Below are positions 54,766 to 64,000 of a DNA stretch of 64,000 nt, one piece after another; position 1 is the stretch's first letter, and every line of letters starts with the position of its first letter. Under the pieces are notes generated by a model. That model was not told the DNA's origin and searched no databases. It was given only the letters and a program-made list of their open reading frames with translations. The translations under genes and the position numbers were made by a program. Location: the NCBI GenBank assembly GCA_026545765.1, contig CM048844.1, positions 66,091,035 through 66,155,034 of the forward strand. The letters are read 5' to 3'. Source of the stretch: Plantago major. Lineage: Eukaryota; Streptophyta; Magnoliopsida; Lamiales; Plantaginaceae.

Positions 54766-55785
54766 ATGGAAAAACTAAAGGAAATGGACGATGAGGTGGA
54801 AGCATTTATTGGAAGAGTGGACGAAGTGCTCTGCAGGATCAATGAGAAGGTAGAAGAAGTGGAAGGAAGCCTAGTAAACATAATAGAAAGGCTGATGATA
54901 CTTCTTGAGAAACGTGAAGAAGAAGAAGAAGCAGAAGGAGAAGCAGAAGGAGAAGGAAGAAGCAGAAGGGAGTTCTACGCGGAGTACTTCCAACTGAAGG
55001 TTAAAAAGTCGGAGGATGCACTTTTATAACGCCCCGTCATCATACGAGGGGTGGAGGTTATGTTTGGGCCAGGAGCTATCAATAAGTTCTTCGAAATTCT
55101 AGAGGAGCACATCCATGGCGAATTCAAGGAACCGGCATATGACCAGTTGGAGTACGGCGATATCCTACAAAACATCCCACGGGTATTACTCGGAGAAAGA
55201 TTTCGAGAGGACGCAGTGGCAATGTCCATCCTAAGGGATACACTCAACGAAAGAGCAAGATTTTGGATGTACTTTGTAGAGATCAACTTGAACACAACCC
55301 TGCACCACGAAGGGCTCAAGGGCGATGTAGCCACTATTGTCTATGCAATTATGGAGGATCACTACATTGATGTTGGAAGAATCATGGTGAAGGAAATGCA
55401 AATGGTGAAGAAGAATGCAAGAAGGAACCTACCATTCCCCGGTCTTATCACCGTGATATGCAAGAATAATGGGGTTCCTATCAATGAGTCTAGATACACT
55501 CGGCTCATAGAACCTTTTGATGAAGACAGTACCATCCACCTCCTCGAGATGCATGAGAAGGCTGCCAAAGCCAAACATAGAAGAAGACGTGTAGCAGATC
55601 ATCCGCAAGGAGCTTTTGACATGAATTCGTTCAACATATTTTTGAACAACTACCAGATGGGGGGGTCAAGGGAGTGCGCAAAGGCGAGATTAGATGAACG
55701 GAATGGGCCGGAGGTCGGAGTGGAACAATCATGTTACCCACCTACACCGCTATGCGTAGATATCCTTCCGGCAGGAGAACATTGA
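54766..55785 (+). pseudogene. Glu-rich frame and PF20167-like 'plant transposon protein' frame
   Basis: 54766-55029 is helical (DEVEAFIGRVDEVLCRINEK, then EEEEEAEGEAEGEGRSRREF). 55051-55785 begins MEVMFGPGAINKFFEILEEH and contains RARFWMYFVEINLNTTLHHE, IVYAIMEDHYIDVGRIMVKE and LPFPGLITVICKNNGVPINE, matching in order the C-terminal half of the PF20167-like family (W--F----L-PT, Y-I---G--I-VG--I, L-FP-LIT-LC---GV). It replaces the protease found at this place in the minus copy. Function unknown. Confidence 0.6.
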
Positions 55786-55793
55786 CGGGTATG

Positions 55794-57570
55794 GTCACTA
55801 TGAGTATCCACCTTATTACCCACCACCGCAGCTCTATCCACCGCCCGATGTCGATCCATCGTTGTACTACCAAAGCTATCAAGGATTTTATCCTCCACCG
55901 CCACCTGGATGATCTTCGTCCTAAACCACCATCTGGATTGGAAGAAACAGCACCGAGAGGGGAGTATCTTTTCTTTTTCTCTTTACTTTCCTAGTTTCCT
56001 ATATGTTCTTAGCTAGGTTTGGGGGGAGGAATTTGACTACTACTTGCTCGATCTGTAATAACTTTAAATACTCGCACTTAGTAGTTTGAATTTTAATTTA
56101 TGCTTATTTGTTACGTCTAAGGTCTTTTACTTCTTGAATAATGTTTTGATCTGTGGGAGAGTACCGAGTGTGAACCATAACTAAGTTGAGGGGTAGTGGA
56201 TTTGTTTTCTTGCTTCGCTGCTTGCTGAATATATGCTCTGACCGAATCCGACTCATGCTTCTTTGATGAGTGAATTTACTTGCTACTCTAATTAGTCATG
56301 TGTGCAACAGTGTGAACACTGCTATCCTTGAGTCTTTATTTGTCAGTAGCATGAATATGATTAGTAGTACTCACATTTCCGAATCCTTTTTTATACCTTT
56401 CACTAACCCCGCTGAAAGTTTTTTAAGCCCTATATAACTCCACCATATATCCTATGCATGCTTTACTCAAGCGGTGACAGCAACCTACCGCCGAGCTTGA
56501 ACGAAGAAACAAAGCAACGAGTTCCAAAGAGTGGAGGAGAATCATGTTTGATCATGATCAAGAATTGGTTTGGGGGAAAGTAAAGAAGAAAACCCCAACC
56601 CTGGTTCGAGAAATTTGTTTGGGGGAGAAGTGGAAGATGAATATCATCGAAAGGTAACCTTGTTGGCCCTACTATTTATTACCGGTGCTGAAAATCACTA
56701 GCTCTTGCTCCAGAAAAAATAGAAAGAAAGTACAAGGATACGTACAAAAGTCTCGGAGTGGAACAGTGGTCCTTGTGATCACCGTTTTCGTGTTGGGCAT
56801 GTTACAGATACTACCCACACACCGGCGTGGCCCTAAAAGCTACATGTCCATGAGGGATGATGGCATGTATACCAAACAAGCACGCACAAAAGTACGGAAT
56901 TCGATAAAATAGACACTACCAAAAAATGTAGAGACTAAAAGAGCCCAATGATGGCCAACCAAAAAGCATACGAGTCAGTCAGATGACTGCAAAAAATAGT
57001 ATGTCAAAAGAAAAAAAAAGAAAAAAGAAAAAATAAAGAAACAAGTAGTCTATGTGTGAAGCAACCGATGGAGTAGTTACGATGATAAAGGAGGTGTTGA
57101 AGAATTAATCGTTAAGAGAGGACGAAGTCGAAGGAACGAACTCGGTGTCCAAAAGGATATGTCCCCCTGAAATACCCTTTATTCTACCTTGTTATCTTTA
57201 AACGAAGCTAGGCCAAACACTCCTCTATATTATCCTACCTATTTTACTTACCAAGCCAACATGAGTACTACTTTGATTTGTGCCTTGACTTTTGCAGCAG
57301 GATTACATTACGTTACCGCGAGTTAATGATTTTGAAGTATACCTATAAGGACATTGGGTTACACTTGTAAACGCTGGTTGTAGTGGGTGATGCTTACATG
57401 TTACTTGTTTGGTGTGGAGTCATGAGTTGGAGTTGAAACTAAGCGAGTCGGTAGAAGTTTTGAAACCCTAGAAACTGGCTACTTGTCTATGTGGTGGTTT
57501 ATTCTTGCTGCTCATTTCATGGTCACTTCTTGATTATCGTTATTGCCTTGCTCAAGGATGAGCAAGAAAC
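55794..57570 (+). other. Non-coding 3' internal region of the Athila-like copy
   Basis: After a short Pro/Tyr/His-rich coding tail (to about 55910) no gene is seen. Tracts of TTTGGGGGG or TTTGGGGGA occur at about 56019, 56571, 56609 and 57572, the last being the likely working polypurine tract. Confidence 0.5.
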
Positions 57571-57583
57571 TGGTTTGGGGGTG
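57571..57583 (+). promoter_or_regulatory. Polypurine tract of the Athila-like copy
   Basis: TGGTTTGGGGGTG directly before the 3' LTR start TGATGAGACAATG; the usual Athila arrangement. Confidence 0.75.
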
Positions 57584-58170
57584 TGATGAGACAATGAAAT
57601 GTGCGATATAGCATGCTTTTAGACCCTCGTTTTTTGCCTTAGATGCAATATTTGTATCATTTTATAGTCAATTACCAACTTTGCGTATTTTCTGTAGGTC
57701 ATGATCGCGTTTTTGAGGAATTGGACGATTTCAGCCACCAAAACGACGTAATTGTCCGAAAACAAGAAAGTTAAGAAAATACGCCGGATTGGCCGTTGCA
57801 CGGATTTCAAGGAGTCAAAACATGTCATGCGACCAACCAATGCTAAGATAATTGAAGATGCAACAACTTTGTAGAAGACCGCATTTTGAGGAAACGAAGT
57901 TACGAAGCCCGAAAATGAAGAACGAAGAAAACAGATTCGAAGCTGTAGAAATTGCACTTGGCGATCCACAGGTGGCCGTAGAAGACACGACTGCGGTCCA
58001 CAGGCGACCGCAGTCAAGCCTCTAATTGCTTCTGGGCTATTTTCCGGGTCTGTCAGTCTAGAGTCCGCCTTCCTAAACCTTCCTTTTAGTATAAATAAGA
58101 CCTCAGGGATCTAATTCTACACCGCTCACAAAGCAGCTCTCTTGAGAGAGAACCAGTCCTCGGGGATGTT
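57584..58170 (+). repeat. 3' LTR of the plus Athila-like copy, interrupted
   Basis: TGATGAGACAATGAAATGTG start, parallel to 7088-6510 on the minus strand as far as AGAACCAGTCCTCGGGGATG, then a Sirevirus-like LTR (TGTTAGGAATATC) begins at 58171. Confidence 0.8.
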
Positions 58171-59781
58171 TGTTAGGAATATCTGTTTAGATTTTGATCA
58201 GCAACCTAATGACTTATCTTAGCTCAGAAAGGTGGTTAGTACTCTTGGTTCACTTGAACACTGTAAAAGAGGAAACTCACTAAGTATGATAGTCTAGCAA
58301 ATCTTGTATAGGATGTTAGGTCTCTGAATGTAATTTCTATTTCTAAAAGGAAGACCAAGAAGAAGGCATCCAGCAGGAAAAGTTCAACGGATTTGAAGAT
58401 TTGAAGACTGCACAAGATTGCTGAAGATAAGGGTTTTCAGATACCTATGACCAGATATCTTGAAGACACAAGCGTTTTTAAATAAACAGTATTGCAAAAG
58501 ATATCTGAGAAATAAAAGGTTTCTGAAACGAGGAAAGTTCCCACAGATATCTACACTCAGATACCTTGGACATAAACTATGTTTCTGAAAAGAAATATAT
58601 TATAACAAATTGTTTCAACAAGTGGTATCTGGAGTTGTGATAATCTCTGGAAGAGGACATGCAAGGCTTCAGAGAACTCTGATAGTGAAAGATCTCTGAT
58701 ATAATGCATAGTTCTGTTGGCACTACAGGACAAAGTATAGTACAATGCATTAAATGCGCGGACAGAGATGTCTGAACAAAAACGGTAGCTTCTGAAGAAG
58801 AAGACAAGCATTACAAGATTATTCTCAGATATCAATAGTTTGAATTTGATTTAAGCCTAACGGATACTATTCAAACGGCACTCAAATTCATCTATAAATA
58901 TCAACACTTAGACTGCTTGAGAACACACCTTAGAACACAGAACTTACACCAAGAACACTGAACACTATCTTTAAAACTCTCAAGCATACTACTTACCTTC
59001 AAGCTTTCTGTTGCGACCAAAGCTCTTGATTCTAAGTAGCACAAAAGTTCTAAGTGTCCAGATCCTTAACAAGCATTGTTATCTGTGAAAGAGTTGAACT
59101 AAGATTTCATATCTGAGATTCATTCTCTTGAACACTTATCATAGACTTGGGTCAGTAAAGAACAAGATACCATACATTGAAAAGTGTATTAAAGTATACT
59201 TGATTCATAGAGCTATCTACATAACTGAACAAGTTATTAAAATGCTCACCTGACAAACTACCTTAACCAACACCTTAATCGGCGTGGAGTACAGGAAGTA
59301 CTTGGTTTGGGAAACTAAGGAACAACTCCAGGAAAGAGGTTTCTGAGTACAGGAAGTACTTGGCTGAGAATGTTGGGGAATAACTCAGGGGGAACACTTG
59401 GTTGGGAACCTAGTGTATTTAGGAATCGAGAGAAGATACTTGTAAGATTACCTCAATTATCTGTCTTAGTGGATTCTAGGTCTGAGAAAGGCCGAAGTGG
59501 ATTAGTTGAAGTATTACGCCACCTTCAGATACCACTATAAAAAGACTTGTGTTATTTACTTTCTGCATTTATTACTTGCTTTATTTACCTTGCAAAGTAT
59601 TTACACCTATCTTGCTGAGCACGTGCACTTATCACAAAAAAGTCTTCCGATCTCTGAAATTAAGTATCAGATATCCTCACAGATATCTGAGAAACTGTGT
59701 TTATCGACAAAAGTTTTAAAAGACTATTCACCCTCCCCCCCCCCCCTCGAGTCTTTTACTTTATCGTTGTCTGGACCAACA
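58171..59781 (+). repeat. 5' LTR of the plus Sirevirus-like element
   Basis: 1,611 bp, TGTTAGGAATATC ... CTGGACCAACA, with six AGATATC words and a run of about 12 C near the end (59735-59748). Longer than the 1,470-bp LTR of the minus copy. Confidence 0.85.
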
Positions 59782-59783
59782 AG

Positions 59784-59795
59784 TGGTATCAGAGC
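59784..59795 (+). promoter_or_regulatory. Primer-binding site TGGTATCAGAGC
   Basis: Exact initiator-Met tRNA primer site, two bases after the LTR end. Confidence 0.9.
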
Positions 59796-59899
59796 GGGAG
59801 GTTCCCAAGCCTTCTGCACTGAACCTAGATCCCAGATAAGTGCCCACTAACTGCTTTTCACCTACACTTGATTTGTTTGGATAGTGTGTTTGCTGCAGG

Positions 59900-60958
59900 A
59901 TGTCTTTAAGTGACGCCCCAATTCTCAAGCCAGAGAATTATGAGAAATGGAAGAACAACATGATGCTCCACCTAGAAGCCATCAGTGACGAAATGATCGA
60001 CGTGATAAAGAATGGACCAATAGTCATTCAACAACTCAAGCAAGTCATAGAGGTTTCTAATGGTAGAGATAGAGAACAAAGCGATGGGTCTTCACAGACA
60101 GATGCATCAACCAGTGCGTCACCCAGTGGGAGACTTGCCAGTCAAGTTATTTACGAACCAAAGCCCAGAGAGCTCTGGACATCGGAAGATGCCAAGAGAA
60201 ATCAACTGGATGGTCAGGCTCGCAATATCATCATACATTCTACTCCAGAGCACATACAGTGTAAACTGTGGGGTGCAAAAACGGCGAAAGTGGCCTGGCA
60301 ACTGATTGAAGAAATCTGTGCCGGCACTGAGAAAACGAAGGAAAATAAGTTCGAAGTTTTGAAGCTCAAATTCCAAAACTTTAAACAAGGTCCCACAGAG
60401 ACTCTTGAAGAACTAGATTTCCGATTTACAACACTTATGAGTGACATGGCTGCACTTGGTGAAAGTAATAGATATACCCAGTCAAAAAAGATTAAGACTA
60501 TTATGAGAAGTCTAAATCATAACTGGGAGCACACAAAGTTTTTCTACTTTAACCAAGGAATGCCAGATATCACTCTAGTGGAACTTTTCTCTCACCTTGC
60601 CACTGTTGACTATGAGACAAATCAAAGAGAACAAACAACTGAAAAGTTGCAGAATGTTGCTCTAGTTGCTCAAGGAACTTCTAATAAGAAAGAAGGCAAG
60701 GAGATGACTGAGGAAGCTCTTGCTGTAAAGCAAATGAGAAAATATGTCAGTCGAGAAATTGAGAGAAGAAAAGCCAAAGAGAAGCTGAAAAAGCATCTAG
60801 GCTCAAACTATCACCAGTACAAAAATATGCAAAGCTCATTTGAACAAATGGCTCGAGAAAGCATCAAATCGAGGAAGCATAAATCGGAAACGATATCTGT
60901 TTCTATTGTCAGAAACCTGGTCATTTCAAGAAGGATTGCCCTGCCTTCAACAAACTAA
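59900..60958 (+). pseudogene. Sirevirus-like gag (plus copy)
   Basis: MSLSDAPILKPENYEKWKNN at 59900 opens a UBN2/DUF4219-like copia capsid: MMLHLEAISDEMIDVIKNGP, TAKVAWQLIEEICAGTEKTK, LKLKFQNFKQGPTETLEELD, FTTLMSDMAALGESNRYTQS, IKTIMRSLNHNWEHTKFFYF, LVELFSHLATVDYETNQREQ. Then a basic stretch (REIERRKAKEKLKKHLGSNY) leads into a CCHC knuckle near 60900. About 350 residues open; forms the particle shell. Part of a fossil element. Confidence 0.85.
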
Positions 60959-61008
60959 AGACAGGTGACAAGAAAGAGAGAAGAAACTTCAACAGAAGTC
61001 AGAAAGCT

Positions 61009-62431
61009 ATGCTCACTGAAGAAAGGAAAAAGATTCAACTCCAATTGGATGCTCTAGATGTTGAGTCTGATTCTGAGGATGAAGATTCAGATGATTCCAC
61101 ACTGACTTCTCGAGAAATGTGCGGTGTTTCTCATAAAGTGATTGACTTTGGTCAAACGAAGAAAGAAGTGTGTGGAATGGCTGAAGAAATCTTTCCAGAT
61201 ATCTCCAACATTGAACCTTGTCTAATGGCTGATGAGGTAACACATACTTCTTGTTATACTTACGAAAGTGATGAGGAAGGAATCAAAGATCTGGAACATC
61301 TCAGAAGAGAACATGATCACTACCAAAGAGAATTTCTGATGGTCCGAGCTAGAGCGGAGATCCTTGAAGAAGAAAAGAATTCTCTTGTAAAGGAAAATTC
61401 ACAAATACTCAAGATATCTGAGAAAAGGGATGCTGAAAATGCATTTCTCAAGTCTCAGATATCCGAGACTGAAAAGTCACATAAAGAAGCATTGGCCAAT
61501 CTTCAAAAGAAATGTGAAGAACTTCTTTCTGAGAATAAAAAACTCAAAAAGAAAGAATTATCTTTTCAATCTTATGCCAAAGCTAGTGACACTCTTACTG
61601 AAGTACAATCTTATTTAAGAGATCCTTCAGAAAAGAGAGGACTTGGGCTGGACACACAAACAGACAGTTCTACCACTCTGAATAAGAGTGATGAAAGACG
61701 AACATTTGTCACTGCTCAGCAAGGTGGTTCCCAAACAACCTACAGTATCGGTCAGAAAGCTAAGGTTGTTAACAAATGAAAGGCAGTTGCGACCAAACCT
61801 TTGTGGGAAAAACACGTCCCAAGGAAAACTATTGGGAATGTTACTGAAAAGAAACATAACACTGAAAAGTGTAATCATCCTCAGTGCCATGTCTCTCAGA
61901 AAGGAAGAATTGCAGGAGCTGACAAATTCTCCTATGTCACGTTTTCTGGAAAGAAAATATATTACCCAGAGACTAGCAAAGCTGCTGAGGAAAGATCTCG
62001 AACTGACACTGTGTGCTCGAACTGGTATTGGCTATAAAGCTATCGTGAAACAACTTGCTCGTGAGTACAAACAAGAGCAAGAACGATGGTTAAAGGCTAG
62101 AATTGCTCACGGCAATTATCAGAAGTGGAAGATGAGTCAAGCCACTGAAAATATGAATGCCAGGGCAAGAAGAAATCTGGCTAGGAAAGCTAAGTTTGCT
62201 GAGAAGCAGACTCAGAAACCTGACAGGTATCTCAAAGAACCAAATGGAGCACCAAGGAACACACCAAGGAAGAAAATAGTTCTTGATAACAATAATACTA
62301 ATCATTTAACTAGAATTCCTCCTTATGTTCCAATTAGACAAAAGAATGCTTCTAAGAAATTCATTCAAAAATGGATTCCTACTGGAAGATTCTTTAGTCT
62401 AGTTGGTTCCATTGTTGGTATGAGAACCTAA
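61009..62431 (+). pseudogene. Sirevirus Gag-Pol coiled-coil and basic linker region
   Basis: 61009-61779: acidic start (ALDVESDSEDEDSDDSTLTS), a long heptad-like helix (IKDLEHLRREHDHYQREFLM, NSLVKENSQILKISEKRDAE, NLQKKCEELLSENKKLKKKE) and the LRDPSEKRGLGLDTQT 'GLG' element. 62041-62431 is Arg/Lys-rich (ARARRNLARKAKFAEKQTQK, RFFSLVGSIVGMRT). A long coiled coil in Gag-Pol is a Sirevirus hallmark. Confidence 0.75.
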
Positions 62432-62439
62432 TCTCCTGT

Positions 62440-63590
62440 TTCCTGTTTTGTGCAAAACACTCCAAATACTAATTCAAAGTGGCATTTTGATAGTGGATGT
62501 GGGAAGCACATGATAGGACACAAAGCAAATCTGATTAACTACAGAATGTGCAATGACGGACCAATTAAAGTTTGCTGGAGGAGATGAAAATCCAACCATA
62601 GGATTTGGCAATCTGAAGTTTGGAACCCTTACAATCTCTGAAGTACTACATGTAAAGGGATTGAAATATAATCTCCTAAGCATGAGTTAATTAGTAGACA
62701 AAGGGTACACTGTCAAGATCAAGTCAAAACTATGTAAAGTAATTGACAATGAGTCAAAGCAGACAGTCTTGGTTGCAAGGCGTAAAGGAAATCTTTATGT
62801 TGCTGATTGGGCATCCGCCACAACTGAAGAATGTCTCATGGTGAGTCAATCTGGTCACACTGAAGAAAATTGGTTATGGCATAAAAGAATGAGTCACTTG
62901 AATTTCAAAACTCTGAACAAGCTAGCCAAGAAAGAGTTGGTGGTTGGTTTACCCAAAATGGCATATAGAAAAGAAGGTGTATGCTTAGCTTGCCAAATGG
63001 GAAAAAACAATCCAAAACATCTTTCAAGTCTAAAACTAGACATTCCAGTGAAAGGCCACTACAAATGTTACATATGGATCTTTTTGAATCCTCGGTAACT
63101 AGTTATGTAGGAAAGAAATATGGTCTAGTTGTTTGTGATGATTACTCAAGATTCACTTGGGTTGTCTTTCTCAAACACAAATCTGATACAAGGGTTGAGA
63201 TACCCAACTTGCTGAATAAGCTCGAAGTCATGAAAAATGACAAGGTATCTGTAGTCAGAACAGACCATGGTACTGAGTTTGTGAACCAGTACATAAAAGA
63301 GTTCTGTACCTGCAAAGGTATACAACATCAACTATCTTCTGTAAGGACACCAAAACAACATGGTGTTGCTGAAAGAAGCAGAAAAAACAATGCTTGCTGA
63401 CATTGAAATAAGTGAAATCTATTGGGTTGAAGCTGTAAACACAGCATGCTACACTCAAAATAGATGTCTGATTAACAAACACCATGACAAAACTCTATAT
63501 GAGCTTTTGATTGGTAGACCCCCTAGTATCAAACATCTAAGAGTGTTTGGTTGCAGATGTTTCGTTCTTAACAATGAAAAGAGTACTTGA
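62440..63590 (+). pseudogene. Copia protease, pre-integrase and integrase core
   Basis: Protease: SKWHFDSGCGKHMIG near 62475, then FGNLKFGTLTISEVLHVKGL and KYNLLSMS near 62660. Pre-integrase 62769-63060: NWLWHKRMSHLNFKTLNKLA and CLACQMGKNNPKHL. Integrase from about 63060: MDLFESSVTSYVGKKYGLVV, CDDYSRFTWVVFLKHKSDTR, VVRTDHGTEFVNQYIKEFCT, RTPKQHGVAERSRKN, EAVNTACYTQNRCLINKHHD and KHLRVFGCRCFVLN (63590). Catalytic D, D and E regions are all visible. Fossil in a few pieces. Confidence 0.85.
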
Positions 63591-64000
63591 GAACATTTCA
63601 ACCAAAGGAAGATGAAGGAGTATTTCTTGGGTATTCTCTAAATAGCAAAGCCTATAGAATCTACAACAAAAGAACGCAAAAGATTGAGGAATCCGTTCAT
63701 GTAGTATTCTATGAAGGAAACAAGAAAGCACCCTTGAATGATGATCTCTCAAATAGGTTCAAAGAACTGATGATCAACGATTCTGAAAAAGAATCCTCAA
63801 AAGGAAACAATTCTATTATTCAATTAGGGGATGAGTCTGACGATGAAAAGAAACCTATGCTTAGTAACAACCAGATTACTCAAAGACATGATGAAGAATT
63901 TCCTATGAGAAATCCAGAAATGGAACAGGTTACTGAGAACCTTCATCATGAAGAGGTTTCTGAGAATGAGATTGCTGAAAATCAAAATCCAGATATCTCT
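63591..64000 (+). pseudogene. Copia pol, integrase C-terminus toward RT (cut by window end)
   Basis: Coding continues with EGVFLGYSLNSKAYRIYNKR, EESVHVVFYEGNKK and an acidic linker (DSEKESSKGNNSIIQLGDES), the stretch that links integrase to reverse transcriptase in copia pol. RT itself is outside the window. Confidence 0.7.

Larger units (their letters stand above)
52826..58170 (+). mobile_element. Athila-like element, second copy (plus strand)
   Basis: 5' LTR fragment 52826-53193, primer site at 53200, gag 53492-54699, a Glu-rich helical frame 54766-55029, a PF20167-like frame 55051-55785, a Pro/Tyr-rich end near 55790-55910, a long non-coding stretch with several TTTGGGGG tracts, and the 3' LTR from 57584. 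The 3' LTR is cut at 58170 by a Sirevirus-like LTR. No protease, RT or integrase seen, so it is non-autonomous and broken (several breaks). Same family as 2660-7088 by gag, LTR and primer site. Confidence 0.78.
58171..64000 (+). mobile_element. Sirevirus-like Ty1/copia element (plus strand), runs off the window
   Basis: 5' LTR 58171-59781, primer site 59784-59795, gag from 59900, zinc knuckle near 60900, coiled-coil region 61009-61779, basic linker to 62431, protease near 62480-62690, pre-integrase 62769-63098 and integrase 63060-63590; after that pol continues past 64000. Same family as the older minus-strand copy (28568-52431). Several breaks are present in the visible part; the 3' half is outside the window, so intactness cannot be judged. 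Confidence 0.85.

Overview
The window is plant nuclear DNA, almost certainly from an angiosperm and most likely a eudicot. It is AT-rich and made almost wholly of nested transposable elements. The families seen are typical of plant heterochromatin: Ty3/gypsy Athila-like, Tat-like and Tekay/Del-like chromovirus elements, Ty1/copia Sirevirus-like elements, L1-type LINEs, a CACTA element and a Mutator-like element. I found no convincing intact host gene, no rRNA or tRNA gene, and no CRISPR array.

Layout. 1-2651 (-): remnant of the plant 'putative gypsy-type transposon' coding family (PF04195-like). About 2660-7088 (-): Athila-like element with LTR, tRNA-Asp-type primer site, gag and a protease-like domain, sitting against a broken L1 LINE (7089-9540, -). 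9620-10215 (-): second L1 fragment. 10618-16158 (-): broken Tekay-like element (gag, primer site, LTR) whose LTR is hit by a solo LTR (13013-14413, TSD ACACA). 16159-18244: LTR-like remnant carrying a 1.0-kb Mutator-like element (16463-17481) full of GGAGCT repeats. 18245-20029 (+): Tat-like integrase region. 20030-28567 (+): nearly full-layout Tekay-like element, whose 3' LTR is cut by a Sirevirus-like element (28568-52431, -). That element is in turn hit by a younger, complete-layout Sirevirus-like element (33490-43938, -, TSD ACCTC) and by a CACTA element (45950-47183, TSD AGA). 52432-52825: microsatellite and an orphan segment. 52826-58170 (+): second Athila-like element, whose 3' LTR is cut by another Sirevirus-like element (58171-64000, +) that runs off the window.

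How the parts relate. The nesting gives a relative clock: Tekay-like (+) is older than Sirevirus-like (28.6-52.4 kb), which is older than the young Sirevirus-like copy. The LTRs of the young copy differ by only about eight substitutions by eye, which suggests less than about one million years. All LTR elements here are fossils with breaks. The most notable structure is in the Sirevirus-like elements. Both minus-strand copies carry a third coding unit downstream of pol, each preceded by its own TATA-like box and CT-rich leader. In the older copy this unit holds a row of small in-phase exon-like blocks with 81-84-bp intron-like spacers. The young copy is peppered, in coding and non-coding parts alike, with the 8-mer CAACATTG/CAATGTTG (23 exact copies by eye, where fewer than one is expected).
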